64,000 nt of DNA from Gordonia pseudamarae (GTDB lineage: Bacteria > Actinomycetota > Actinomycetes > Mycobacteriales > Mycobacteriaceae): the NCBI RefSeq assembly GCF_025273675.1, contig NZ_CP045809.1, forward strand, positions 2,542,001-2,606,000, given 5' to 3'. This document shows positions 26,220-37,320 of this stretch, one piece after another (position 1 is the stretch's first letter; every line of letters starts with the position of its first letter). A program made the translations under genes and the position numbers. Below the pieces are notes generated by a model. It was not told where the DNA came from. It worked only from the letters and a program-made list of their open reading frames with translations, and did not search any database.

Positions 26220-27533
26220 TTGGGCTCGATGTCTGCTGTGACCAATAGGCTGAGCGGAGAGGCCGTGGTCGGTCAGACGGTATCGAAACGGCTCGACATT
26301 CAGGGTCTGCGCGCGCTCGCGGTACTTGTCGTGGTGCTCAATCACCTGCACGTGCCGGGTTTTCTCGCCGGCTATGTCGGTGTCGACGTCTTCTTCGTGA
26401 TCTCTGGCTATGTGATCACCCACATGCTGCTCCGCGATGGTGCGCGGCGCGGTGGCACAATCGGGTTCCTGAACTTCTACGCCAAACGCGCACGCCGTAT
26501 TGTGCCGTCGGCGACGCTGATCATCGTCGTGACGATCATTGCGATCTTCGAACTCACCAGTTTCCTGCGTGGAGCACGACTGCTGCCGGACGCGACCGCA
26601 TCGTCGCTGTTCCTCGCCAACACCCACTTCATCGCGACCGGAACCGAATACGCCGATGCCGGCAGCGGTCCTTCGCCGCTGCAGCACTACTGGTCGCTGG
26701 CGATCGAGGAACAGTTCTACCTGGCATGGCCGCTGGTGATGGCGCTGACCATGCTGGTTGTCGCCAAGGGCGCAGGGTTCGCCAAGAGCGAAAGGTTCGC
26801 CGGGGCCGGAGGCCTCACCAAGCTCGGAAGGTTCACCAATGGCGCAGGGTTCACACTGCGGCCGACGCTGCTGGCCGTCCTCGTCACGGTGGCGGCGGCA
26901 AGCTACATCCATTCGATCGTGCTCACTTCGAGCAACCTCACGGCCGCGTACTACTCACCGCTCACCAGATTCTGGGAGTTGATGCTCGGGTGCATACTCG
27001 CCGTCGCCGAGCCCTATATCGCACGCCGACTGTCACCGACCGTCGCGACAATCGTGGGTTGGGCAGGCTTCGTGGCGGTGGCCGCGTCCGTCGCCAAGAT
27101 GCCCTACGACATGTTCCCGGGCTGGATTGCCGCTGTCCCGGCGCTCGGAGCCGCCGCGATCATCGTTGCGGGCCTGGCGCCGTCGAAGGCGAGCCCCTCG
27201 TTCATCTTGAGTATGCGGCTGCCTCGCTACGTCGGTGACATCTCGTATTCACTCTATTTGGTGCACTGGCCGATCATGGCCGTTGTCGCGGCGCGATACG
27301 GTCACGATTTTTCCGTGCTGACCAAGATTGTGCTGTTCCTGGGATCATTTCTCGGTGCCATGGTCCTCTATCACGCGTTTGAGGACCCTATTCGCCGGTC
27401 ACGGTTCCTTGAGACTCGGCCGTGGGCCGGCCTGGCCATCATTCCCGCGTGTATCGCGATTGTTTTCGCGGTCGCGGCATTCGAACGCCACCGGTGGGCA
27501 ATCGACGTTCCCCTGGTACAGAATCTGTTCTGA
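26220..27533 (+). CDS. Acyltransferase-3 (OafA-type) membrane O-acyltransferase
   Basis: The 437-residue polytopic protein of the acyltransferase_3 family starts with the typical R(x)DIQGLRALAVL motif, then YVGVDVFFVISGYVI, YAKRARRIVPS and YWSLAIEEQFYL. These enzymes move acyl groups onto extracytoplasmic sugars. It ends after the last membrane helix and has no C-terminal SGNH domain. TTG 26220 follows GAGGG with good spacing; ATG 26229 is an alternative. A cytoplasmic loop (26761-26855) contains degenerate repeats of the type GFAK/RFAG/GLTK/RFTN. Confidence 0.83.
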   Translation: MGSMSAVTNRLSGEAVVGQTVSKRLDIQGLRALAVLVVVLNHLHVPGFLAGYVGVDVFFVISGYVITHMLLRDGARRGGTIGFLNFYAKRARRIVPSATLIIVVTIIAIFELTSFLRGARLLPDATASSLFLANTHFIATGTEYADAGSGPSPLQHYWSLAIEEQFYLAWPLVMALTMLVVAKGAGFAKSERFAGAGGLTKLGRFTNGAGFTLRPTLLAVLVTVAAASYIHSIVLTSSNLTAAYYSPLTRFWELMLGCILAVAEPYIARRLSPTVATIVGWAGFVAVAASVAKMPYDMFPGWIAAVPALGAAAIIVAGLAPSKASPSFILSMRLPRYVGDISYSLYLVHWPIMAVVAARYGHDFSVLTKIVLFLGSFLGAMVLYHAFEDPIRRSRFLETRPWAGLAIIPACIAIVFAVAAFERHRWAIDVPLVQNLF

Positions 27534-27589
27534 CATCTGGGCCAGGCCGGTTGTAGCACAATCCTGAAACGCAGTCGAAAAAGGTCTGG

Positions 27590-29218
<1,629 letters not shown>

Positions 29219-29423
29219 GACGGGCCAGTCTACCCGCCGATGTGCGTTCGGCCCGCATCGTCGTCGACGCTCCCGTCGTTGTCGGCGCCCACCGGCCCCG
29301 GCGCGCAGGCGGGGGTGACGACGACCGCCCGGCCTGGGAGTTTTCGGTCACAACCGACCGTTTCATGCGGCACATACCACGCCCGGGCCACCCGGGTTGG
29401 AGAACAGACAACCGTAATCTAGG

Positions 29424-29442
29424 CTAGGTTAGCCTCGCCTCA
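29424..29442. promoter_or_regulatory. IdeR-like iron box 4
   Basis: This site matches the IdeR consensus at 15 of 19 positions, with a near-perfect left half (AGGTTAGCCT). It lies 19 nt upstream of the dual glycosyltransferase start, overlapping the expected transcription start. Confidence 0.7.
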
Positions 29443-29461
29443 TACAACGGAGACCTGACCT

Positions 29462-31516
29462 GTGCCAACACAACTCCCGATCGGTTTGCCCCCGAGCGGT
29501 ACAACGCTATGCGCGGTGATCTGTTGCTACACTGCGCAGCGTTGGGACCTGTTGATCGAGGGCATCGGAGCCGCGGGGGCTCAGCTGCGCACGGGTGACC
29601 GGGTCGTCGTGGTCGTCGACCACAACGCCGACCTGCAGGCACGCCTGATCCGGCACTTCGGCGCCGACGGGGCGTTCCCCACGGTCGACGCCCCCGACTT
29701 GCACATCGTCGCCAATGCGCATACCCAGGGCCTGTCCGGGGCCCGCAACACGGGCCTGGACAAAGCCGATCAGGACGTGCTGGTCTACCTCGACGACGAT
29801 GCCCTGCTCCGGCCGGATTCGCTGACGCATCTGCGTGCGCTGCTGGACAACCGGCCCGAGGTGGTGGCGGTCGGAGGAGGTGTGCATGCCGCGTGGGAGG
29901 GCGGCACGCCACGCTGGTTCCCCGAGGAGTTCGGGTGGGTTGTGGGCTGCGACTATCGCGGCATCGCCCCCTCCGGGAGCCAGGTACGCAATCCGATCGG
30001 TGCGGCGATGGCCGTACGACGTCCGGAGCTTGTCAAGATCGGCGGATTCAGTTCCGCCCTGGGGAGGGTCGGCACGCTGCCGGTCGGGTGCGAGGAAACA
30101 CTTATGGGAATTGAACTACGCAACGCGTTTCCCGAATCCGCGGTGATCCGGGACAGCGGTTTCGCCGTCGATCATCACGTACCGCCGTCCCGGCAGACGC
30201 TGCGCTACTACCTCTCGCGGTGTCGGCACGAGGGACACTCGAAGGCAACACTGAGCACCATCGCGGGTGCGAGCTCGGCCTTCTCGGCCGAGACGTCCTA
30301 CCTGACCCGCACCATCACGAGCGGCGTGCTGCGGTATCTCGGGCAGTTCGCCCGTGCGGACCTGTTCGCCCCGGTGCGTCTGCTGGTCATGGTTCTGGGG
30401 GTGTTCGTCACCGGCTTGGGCACGGTCCTGGGTACGGTCGGCAACAGTGTCGGCAGGTCGAGCCGTCGGCCCCGGGAACTGCCCACTCTCCAGAACCCGA
30501 TCAGCCGCGACGACCTGGTCTCGATCGTCATCCCCACCGTCGGCCGCGATCAGCTGCTCAAGACCGTGCGCGCCGCGCTGGCCCAGCAGGACGTGAACGT
30601 CGAGGTCATCGTGGCCGACAACCGGCCCGGCACCGGCGACACCGTCCGGATCCTGTCGGTCATCGACGATCCCCGGCTGCAGATCGTGCCCGAACCTGTC
30701 GCGAGTGCCTCGCGTGCCCGCAACACCGGCATGGCCGCCGCGCGCGGCACCGTCGTGGCCCTCACCGATGACGACGCCATCCCCGAACCCCGCTGGGTGG
30801 CAAACATCCTCGATGTGTTCGTGCGCGATCGCACGCGGTCGATCGCGATGGTCACCGGACGTGTGGTGAGCACCGACTCCCCCACTGAATTGCAGACGAT
30901 GTTCGAGGACGGCGGCATCTTCGACAAGGGCGACGACGCCAAGATCTGGACGATCGAACAGCGACCGCGCCTCGATGACCTGGCCGCGTACGCCGAACAC
31001 CGGGTGTTCTTCCCGTACTCCACCGGCCCGGTCGGCGGTGCCGGAAACTGTGCGATCGCCCGCGAAGCCCTCGACGACATCGGTGGATTCGACGAACGCC
31101 TGGGCCCGGCCACGCCGACCCTCGGCGGTGAGGACCTGGACTACCTGCGCACCGCGCTGTTCCGGAACTGGGCGATCTACTACCAGCCGACCGCCGTCGT
31201 GAGCCACTACCATCGCGACAACATCGCCGACCTGCGCACTCAATGCTGGGGTTACGGCACCGGCATGTCCGCGTGCCTGACCAAACTGGTGGTGTCACGG
31301 CATCTGGTCGGCCTGCTGCGCCGGTTCCCGGCGGGAGTGCGAGAGCTGCTCGCGCCGAGCTCCAACCTGCATGCCCGGTATCCCGCCAGGTGGCCCTTCC
31401 ACCTGCGCGTCATCGAGGTTTCCGGCTACCTTGCAGGCCCCCTTCTGTACGCGAAAAGCGCGTGGAACGTCCGTCGGCGAACCACCCGAAAGAACCAAGT
31501 GGGAGATCGCACGTGA
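29462..31516 (+). CDS. Fusion of two family-2 glycosyltransferases
   Basis: This 684-residue protein contains two GT-A domains. The N-terminal domain (about 15-260) carries YLDDDALLRPDS as its metal/nucleotide site. The C-terminal domain (about 345-600) carries LTDDDAIPEPRW, GGEDLDYLRTAL and SHYHRD. A hydrophobic stretch (about 295-325) joins them. The second domain resembles the single-domain enzyme at 38766-40052, pointing to duplication inside the island. GTG 29462 follows GGAGA by 8 nt. It is the first gene of a four-gene operon with start/stop overlaps. Sugar donor and acceptor are unknown. Confidence 0.82.
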   Translation: MPTQLPIGLPPSGTTLCAVICCYTAQRWDLLIEGIGAAGAQLRTGDRVVVVVDHNADLQARLIRHFGADGAFPTVDAPDLHIVANAHTQGLSGARNTGLDKADQDVLVYLDDDALLRPDSLTHLRALLDNRPEVVAVGGGVHAAWEGGTPRWFPEEFGWVVGCDYRGIAPSGSQVRNPIGAAMAVRRPELVKIGGFSSALGRVGTLPVGCEETLMGIELRNAFPESAVIRDSGFAVDHHVPPSRQTLRYYLSRCRHEGHSKATLSTIAGASSAFSAETSYLTRTITSGVLRYLGQFARADLFAPVRLLVMVLGVFVTGLGTVLGTVGNSVGRSSRRPRELPTLQNPISRDDLVSIVIPTVGRDQLLKTVRAALAQQDVNVEVIVADNRPGTGDTVRILSVIDDPRLQIVPEPVASASRARNTGMAAARGTVVALTDDDAIPEPRWVANILDVFVRDRTRSIAMVTGRVVSTDSPTELQTMFEDGGIFDKGDDAKIWTIEQRPRLDDLAAYAEHRVFFPYSTGPVGGAGNCAIAREALDDIGGFDERLGPATPTLGGEDLDYLRTALFRNWAIYYQPTAVVSHYHRDNIADLRTQCWGYGTGMSACLTKLVVSRHLVGLLRRFPAGVRELLAPSSNLHARYPARWPFHLRVIEVSGYLAGPLLYAKSAWNVRRRTTRKNQVGDRT

Positions 31517-33816
31517 CACTGGTCGACCGGCCCGACTCGGGCTCCGCCGAAGCCGGCAGATACCGAGATGACGACGATCGCACCACCCTGGTGATCCCCA
31601 CCACGCGGCGAGCGGTGCCCTACGGCTGGCATCCTCGCGCCGCACTGTGGGTGGCAACCGCGGTGGCCGCCGTAGCACTGATCGTCGCCGTCCTGGACTG
31701 GTCCGGTCTCGATGTCCCGGGGGTCATCCAGATTCCCGCGGTACTGTTCAGCGTGTTCCTGCTGCCAGGCATACCGATCGTCGTGGCGCTGCGCATCCCG
31801 GGCCGAGCGCTGGCCACAGCACTGCTCATCTCCGCCTCGCTGTCGGTGAACCTCCTGGTCACCCAGATGTCGATGGTGCTGGAGCTGTGGCATCCCGCGC
31901 AGACCCAGACCATGGTGGTGTCGGTCGGGCTGGCAGCCTCGCTCGCCGCCTTCCGGACGGTGCCCGCCGACTTCCGCACCGGATCACTCGGCCTGTCCCG
32001 CGCGCACTGGACGACCACGCGGCTGGCGCTGCTCGGTGCCCTCGCGGTCTCGCTGGTGCTGTTCGTCGTCGCAGCCCGCGGAATCGACATCCTCGAAGCG
32101 GGCCCCTACGGGATCATCCCGCTGGTCGGACCGTGGTATTTCCTCGGACTCGCGCTGCTGGCCACCACCATCGTCCTCACGCTGCGCGCCACCTACATCG
32201 ATCACATCGTGATGGCCGCGGCCACCGCCCTGGCGGTCGTCTACAACACGATGTTGGTGGCGGTGGCCACCGGCGAGACATCGGTTCCCACCGCATTCGT
32301 GCACCGCGGATTCATCTCCGTCCTGGCCGCCATGCACCGGCTGCCCAATCTCGAGGACGCCCGCTACAGCTGGGCCGGCTTCTTCTCGCTGTCCACGCAC
32401 ATTCAGGAGTCGGCCGGATTCGCCGACCTGACCGATGTGCTGTTCTGGGCGCCGGTCGTCTTCGGTCCGCTGATGTGCTTCGGTTTGTACGCCATCGCCT
32501 CGGCGATCAGCGGTAACGTCCGCATCGCCTGGATGTCGGTTCTGCTGTACCAGGCGTTCAACTGGTATCAGCAGGACTACTTCGCACCCCAGGCCGTGGC
32601 CGGACTCGGGTACGTCGCCATCCTGGGCACCCTGCTGTGGCAACTTCGCACCGCACCCCTGCCGACGGCCGGCGGGATCGACCGGATTCTGCCGGGACGC
32701 CTGGGCGTCTGGCTGAGCCTGGGCAGGCGTACACCGGGACGGGTATCGGGTTTCGGTCCCGGCCGGACGCTGGCCGTCGGTGCCGTCCTGCTGCTGATCA
32801 TCACCGCGAACACGGTGTCCCATCAGATGACGCCGATGCTGACGGTGCTCGCGCTCGCCGCGTTCGCCTTCACCGGCACCACCCGCTACCGCACGCTGTG
32901 GCTGGCCGCGGGCCTGATCTTCGCCGCCTGGTTCAGTTACGGTGCGACCGACTTCTGGATGGGCCACCTCAACTCGCTGTTCAATGAGGTCGGCCAGATC
33001 GGCTACTCGGTCAACCGCGGTGTCGGACAGCGCCTCAACGGTGATCCCACCTACAAGAGCATGCAGTATCTGCGGATCGGTGCCTCCGGTGTCTTCGTCA
33101 TCGTGGCATTCATCGGCTGGCTCACCTGCCGGGGCCGCCGCGCGTGGTTCGTCTCGGGTCTGCTGTGCGCGGCGCCGTTCGTGCTGGTTGCTCTGCAGAG
33201 CTACGGCGGTGAGATGATCATCCGCGTCTTCCTGCTGGCCTCCCCGACGCTGGCGCCGTTCGTGGCGATCGCTTTGGTCAGGTACTCACGTCGGCTCCGT
33301 CGGGTGCCCACCACCGTCATGACGGTGGTCGCGATCATCCTGGCCCTGGGAGTGGGTGTGCTCGAAACCACCAACCGCGGTCTCAACGCCGCGTTCGAGG
33401 CCTCGACCAAGGCGGAGGACGCCCTGACGCAGGGGCTGATCAACAAGGTGCCGCCCAATTCGTCGGTGATGGTGTTCAGCCACGCGCCGCACTCGGTGGG
33501 CCCCCGGCGCACGATGGACCCGAACCGCCCGGTCGTCGGCTACATCGACAGCTTCCCGTGCCTGGACAACCTGGCCCAATGTACCGAGAACCGTCAGCCC
33601 GACTACGTGCTGATCACCCATCAGGGCATCGCGATGATGGACCTGCAGATGGGTAAGCCGGTCGCCGACATGGAACGGGACATCGCCGAGATCCTGGAGC
33701 TCGACGACTACGAGCTGTTCATCGAGACCGATTCAGTGCGGATTCTGCACTTTGTGGACGCGCCGACGTTGGATCTGTCGGCAGAACTCGCCCGTTCCGA
33801 AGGAAAGGACAGCTGA
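31513..33816 (+). CDS. Large polytopic membrane protein, GT-C/polymerase-like
   Basis: The 767-residue protein has roughly 13 hydrophobic segments between residues 45 and 640 and a soluble C-terminal domain of about 130 residues. It resembles GT-C glycosyltransferases or Wzy-like polymerases in topology, but no catalytic motif is certain. GTG 31513 overlaps the stop of the preceding GT2 fusion (GTGA), so the two are translationally coupled. Its place in a glycan operon suggests sugar transfer or polymerisation at the outer face of the membrane. The longer reading frame upstream is a shadow of the GT gene. Confidence 0.7.
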   Translation: MTLVDRPDSGSAEAGRYRDDDDRTTLVIPTTRRAVPYGWHPRAALWVATAVAAVALIVAVLDWSGLDVPGVIQIPAVLFSVFLLPGIPIVVALRIPGRALATALLISASLSVNLLVTQMSMVLELWHPAQTQTMVVSVGLAASLAAFRTVPADFRTGSLGLSRAHWTTTRLALLGALAVSLVLFVVAARGIDILEAGPYGIIPLVGPWYFLGLALLATTIVLTLRATYIDHIVMAAATALAVVYNTMLVAVATGETSVPTAFVHRGFISVLAAMHRLPNLEDARYSWAGFFSLSTHIQESAGFADLTDVLFWAPVVFGPLMCFGLYAIASAISGNVRIAWMSVLLYQAFNWYQQDYFAPQAVAGLGYVAILGTLLWQLRTAPLPTAGGIDRILPGRLGVWLSLGRRTPGRVSGFGPGRTLAVGAVLLLIITANTVSHQMTPMLTVLALAAFAFTGTTRYRTLWLAAGLIFAAWFSYGATDFWMGHLNSLFNEVGQIGYSVNRGVGQRLNGDPTYKSMQYLRIGASGVFVIVAFIGWLTCRGRRAWFVSGLLCAAPFVLVALQSYGGEMIIRVFLLASPTLAPFVAIALVRYSRRLRRVPTTVMTVVAIILALGVGVLETTNRGLNAAFEASTKAEDALTQGLINKVPPNSSVMVFSHAPHSVGPRRTMDPNRPVVGYIDSFPCLDNLAQCTENRQPDYVLITHQGIAMMDLQMGKPVADMERDIAEILELDDYELFIETDSVRILHFVDAPTLDLSAELARSEGKDS

Positions 33817-34007
33817 TGGCTGCCACCATGCTCATCCTGGCCGGTGTATTCATCGTGGCCGGAGCACTTCTGCAGGAGCGGGAGGTCAGTGATTGGGGCT
33901 CGATCGGCCGTGGGGCGATCGCCCACGTGATCGGCGCGTGCACGCTGGTGTTCTCGGTCTTCGCGGCCATTCTGACGTTCCAGCGGCTTGTCGAGATGGC
34001 GTGGTGA
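33816..34007 (+). CDS. Small two-helix membrane protein
   Basis: This 63-residue protein has two hydrophobic segments (about 3-18 and 36-58) separated by a short charged loop. Its ATG overlaps the preceding stop (TGATG), and its own stop overlaps the next start (GTGA). Embedding between two coupled genes makes it a real gene rather than chance. It may be an accessory subunit of the large polytopic protein. I recognise no family. Confidence 0.65.
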   Translation: MAATMLILAGVFIVAGALLQEREVSDWGSIGRGAIAHVIGACTLVFSVFAAILTFQRLVEMAW

Positions 34008-34918
34008 AGGTCAGCGTCCGGCGCCGGATACGCCCGACGATCGTCGCCGCCCTGGCTGCCGGCCTGATGCTGACATCGTGCGGAGATTCCGGCGGAAGCG
34101 ATTCGGCCGCTGACAAGTTGGACTGTGAGCATCGCGCGACGATCAGCGGTGTCGCGCCGCCCCATGCGATCGACGAAACGTGGCAGTCGGTCTTCGTCGA
34201 CGACTTCAACCGGTGCGAACTCGGCGAGAACTGGTCGGCCTACGACGGCCGTCCCGGCGGCGCCAAGTACGGCAAGTGGCATCCATCGATGGTCTCCATC
34301 GACAACGGTGCACTGCGCCTGCACAGCAGGCGCGACGGCGACGACTGGAAGATCGGCGGTGTGTCGAACTGGCCGGTGACCCAGAAGTACGGCCGCTGGG
34401 AGGTTCGGTACAAGGTCCAGCCCAATGCCGACATTTCCTACCATTTCCTGCTGTGGCCCCAGAACGAGAAATGGCCACCGGAGATCGACTTCGCTGAGGA
34501 CGTGTCCTCGCAGCGCGACGGGATCGCCGCCTTCTTGCATTGGAAGGACGGAAGTACCAAGCGCAAGGCCAACGCGCACATCGCCGGCGACTTCACCGAC
34601 TGGCGCACCGTGGGTGTCGAATGGGCGCCGGGAATTGTCCGCTATCTGCTCGACGGCAAGGTGTGGGCGATCTCCCGCTCACCTGAGCGCGCACCGACCA
34701 CACCGATGTGGATGGGTCTGCAGATGGGTGCCGGCGCGTGCCAGCTGCGCGAGGAGTGGAACATGAAGCCGTGCACCGCGGTTGAGCCACGTCCGCTGGA
34801 GTCGTCGGTCGATATCGACTGGATCGCCGTGTACGACGTGATGACCTCGTACTCGTCACTGGCGAAGAGCGGCTACTTCGACAATGCCCCGGATGCGGTG
34901 GACCTCACCGATTCGTAG
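34004..34918 (+). CDS. GH16-family lipoprotein (beta-glucanase-like)
   Basis: The 304-residue protein has a lipoprotein signal with lipobox LTSC (Cys 26), so it should be anchored outside the cytoplasmic membrane. The GH16 jelly-roll contains the catalytic motif EIDFAE (E160, D162, E165), and flanking sequence fits the family (WEVRYKV, DWRTVGVEWAPG, DIDWIAVYD). GH16 enzymes cut or transglycosylate beta-glucans and galactans. As the last gene of the glycan operon it could trim or process the polymer made by its neighbours. GTG 34004 overlaps the previous stop. Its 3' end overlaps the convergent flippase gene by 46 nt. Confidence 0.82.
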   Translation: MKVSVRRRIRPTIVAALAAGLMLTSCGDSGGSDSAADKLDCEHRATISGVAPPHAIDETWQSVFVDDFNRCELGENWSAYDGRPGGAKYGKWHPSMVSIDNGALRLHSRRDGDDWKIGGVSNWPVTQKYGRWEVRYKVQPNADISYHFLLWPQNEKWPPEIDFAEDVSSQRDGIAAFLHWKDGSTKRKANAHIAGDFTDWRTVGVEWAPGIVRYLLDGKVWAISRSPERAPTTPMWMGLQMGAGACQLREEWNMKPCTAVEPRPLESSVDIDWIAVYDVMTSYSSLAKSGYFDNAPDAVDLTDS

Positions 34919-36174
34919 CCGGTGAGCTCCCCCGTCCGCGCGAGTTCACGCACCGCCCGGATCAGGGGGACGATCACCAGCACCACGATCAGCGCCTCCG
35001 CGCAGATCGTGGACCAGCCCACGGCGACCAGGCCGTGCCCTCCCAGCAACGTCGTCGCCAGAGCCAGATTCACGACGGCACCGGCGACCTGGGCAGCGAG
35101 TGCGGGGAGTAGGCGATTGCGGACCCGGCTGACCGCGACGAAGATCATCCCGACTGCCGCGAGCGGCAGTGCCAGCGAGCACACCCGCAGCAACGTGGTC
35201 CCGTTGTCCGCGTAGTCGTCTCCGGCGAGGCGGAGGAACAGCGGACCGACGGTCGCCAGCCCCACCGCCGATATCGTGGCCACCCCCATCATGATGGCGA
35301 TGAACCGATAGGTGAGATGGCGCAAGTCGGTGTCGCCGGCACTGGCTTCGGCGACGTACGGCCCGATCAGCATCGTCAGGAGCACGATGACAGCGGTGAT
35401 GAGTTGCCACACAATGGCGAAGTACGCGTTCTGTCCTGCCCCGACCTGGGCGATGACAATCATCGGCAGCAGCAGCGGGGTCAGTGAGTTGGCGACGTAG
35501 ATCCCATAGTTGCCGACGATGAATCGCTGCTGGGCGCGCCACGGCGGCAGTGCCGGCGGGACCGGATGCGCCGTGGTGATGCGGCGCCGGATCTCGCGGA
35601 TGACAATCACCCAGAGGATGATCGCGCCCACCAGCGCGGTCACCACCCACGTTGCGACGATCCCCTGCCGTCCCAGAAACGACGCGACCCCGACCGCCGC
35701 CACGAGTTTGACCACCGCGTGCACAACGTTCTTGACCGCCGACCATTCGGCACGTTGCAGACCGATGCAGATGTGGTCGATCAGAGCGAACAGCGACAAC
35801 GATGCGACGGCTACCGGGAAGAACGCCACCTGCCACGCGTCCGCGAACATCTCGTCCACCGGACCGAAGGCCAGAAAGCCCGCAGCCAGCACCCCGCCGA
35901 ACAGCACGCCCACGGCCAATCCGTTGGTGAGCAATCGTAGTGACAGCGGTCCGGCCACCGGCAGAAAGCGCTCAAAGTAGGCGCCGAGGCCGAGGTTTCC
36001 GAAAGCGGCCAGCATCGAAGCGGCGAAGATGATCGCCGCCGCCGCGCCGACCTCGGTGGCCGGATACATCCGGCCGACGACGATCCAGTAGACCAAACCC
36101 AAACCGGCCGTAGCAATCCCGGAGATTGCTACGGCCAGCGAGTTACGGGCGAGACCCGGCTGGGGTCTGCTCAC
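34873..36174 (-). CDS. Wzx-like polysaccharide flippase (MATE/MVF type)
   Basis: The 433-residue polytopic protein has 12 or so hydrophobic segments, starting MSRPQPGLARNSLAVA. It resembles oligosaccharide flippases that move polyprenyl-linked glycans across the membrane. It is clearly related to the second flippase at 46943-48400 (shared features: GLVYW, EVG near the first loop, RFLPVAG). GTG 36174 overlaps the stop of the upstream GT2 gene (GTGA). The open frame upstream of this GTG is a shadow of that GT2 gene. Confidence 0.8.
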   Translation of the reverse strand: MSRPQPGLARNSLAVAISGIATAGLGLVYWIVVGRMYPATEVGAAAAIIFAASMLAAFGNLGLGAYFERFLPVAGPLSLRLLTNGLAVGVLFGGVLAAGFLAFGPVDEMFADAWQVAFFPVAVASLSLFALIDHICIGLQRAEWSAVKNVVHAVVKLVAAVGVASFLGRQGIVATWVVTALVGAIILWVIVIREIRRRITTAHPVPPALPPWRAQQRFIVGNYGIYVANSLTPLLLPMIVIAQVGAGQNAYFAIVWQLITAVIVLLTMLIGPYVAEASAGDTDLRHLTYRFIAIMMGVATISAVGLATVGPLFLRLAGDDYADNGTTLLRVCSLALPLAAVGMIFVAVSRVRNRLLPALAAQVAGAVVNLALATTLLGGHGLVAVGWSTICAEALIVVLVIVPLIRAVRELARTGELTGYESVRSTASGALSK

Positions 36175-37031
36175 CCGGCCAGTTCGCCGGCCGATGCCGA
36201 CACTGCGCTGCCGGCGCGCACACCGTGGCGCTCGGAGGCGCGGTGCGCCTTCCAGTGCTGCCATTCTTGACGGATGGTGCGCAGCACGCGCATTCCGTCG
36301 CTGTAGGCGTTCAGGTTGCTGCGGCCGTGCAGGCGCGGACCCTCGAAGCTGCCCACTTCGGCGATCGTGATGCCGGCGGTGGCCAGTCGCACGTTGATCA
36401 CGGTCTCGATCTCGAAGCCGTCGCCCCACTGGGCACGCGAGTACTGGGTGGGCGGCAGCTCCATGAGCTCGGCATGACGCGCCCAGAAGGCGTTGTAGCC
36501 GTAGCACAGATCCGAGAACTTGGTGTGGAAGGCGACATTGACGATGGTGTTGAGACCCTTGTTGCCGATGCGGCGCAGGGTGGTGATGTCGGTGCTGCCG
36601 CCGCCGTCGACGAATCGGCTACCCTTGGCGAAGTCCGCGCCGTCGGTCAGCGCTTTGACGAACAGCGGGATCTCGGCCGGATCGGTCGACCCGTCGGCAT
36701 CGATCATGACGATGATGTCCCCGACGCATGCCTCGATGCCGCAGGCGAGCGCGTTGCCCTTGCCCGAGCGGGTCTGCACCACGAAGGTGGCCTCGGGCCA
36801 TAGTGACTGGGCGACGGCGACGGTGTCATCGGAGGAGTTTCCGTCGACGAAGACGATCTGGTCGATGCCGCCCGGCATGCGGTGGGCGACGTAGGGGAGA
36901 TTTTTCGCCTCGTTCATCGCGGGGATGATCACCGAGACCGTCGGCCGGTTGTGGTGTACGGATGAGTCCGTGCCCACCGGAAGCTCGGTCACGTTGTCGG
37001 TACGTCCGTCATGAGCGGGAGCGTCTTGCAT
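36171..37031 (-). CDS. Family-2 glycosyltransferase, polyprenyl-phosphate sugar synthase-like
   Basis: The 286-residue GT-A protein has VSVIIPAMNEAKNLP at the N-terminus, FVDGNSSDDT and the metal motif MIDADGSTDPAE. It resembles DPM1/UgtP-like enzymes that load a sugar on polyprenyl phosphate, without the C-terminal membrane domain. It is translationally coupled to the flippase downstream. An IdeR-like box lies in the 289-nt divergent region before it. Confidence 0.8.
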   Translation of the reverse strand: MQDAPAHDGRTDNVTELPVGTDSSVHHNRPTVSVIIPAMNEAKNLPYVAHRMPGGIDQIVFVDGNSSDDTVAVAQSLWPEATFVVQTRSGKGNALACGIEACVGDIIVMIDADGSTDPAEIPLFVKALTDGADFAKGSRFVDGGGSTDITTLRRIGNKGLNTIVNVAFHTKFSDLCYGYNAFWARHAELMELPPTQYSRAQWGDGFEIETVINVRLATAGITIAEVGSFEGPRLHGRSNLNAYSDGMRVLRTIRQEWQHWKAHRASERHGVRAGSAVSASAGELAG

Positions 37032-37169
37032 GTGTGAGCCCTGTCGTTGCTGGTGTTCTGAGCGCCCGCTGTTCGGGCATCGATGATTCGCGCTGCCGGC
37101 GATCGGCGCAGCCGGGAGGATGCGCGGTTCATCCGGTTTCTAAGCGATCGTTAAGCTACCGCTATTAAA

Positions 37170-37188
37170 CAAGGCTAGCCTAATCAAA
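37170..37188. promoter_or_regulatory. IdeR-like iron box 5
   Basis: This site matches the IdeR consensus at 14 of 19 positions around the palindrome AGGCTAGCCT. It lies in the 289-nt divergent region between the GT2 gene (37031, minus) and the condensation-like gene (plus) and could serve either. TTAAGCT upstream and AACAAGGTGG downstream recur at box 7. Confidence 0.6.
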
Positions 37189-37320
37189 ACAAGGTGGCAC
37201 TAAGTGAGGGACCTCACAAAACTCGGCCACGGCCGGCTCCCCCGCGTACCACCCGACGCACGCACGACTTGTCCGAGTTCGCTACGGTGAGCCGGTGAGC
37301 ACGTCCATTCCGTCGCTGTC

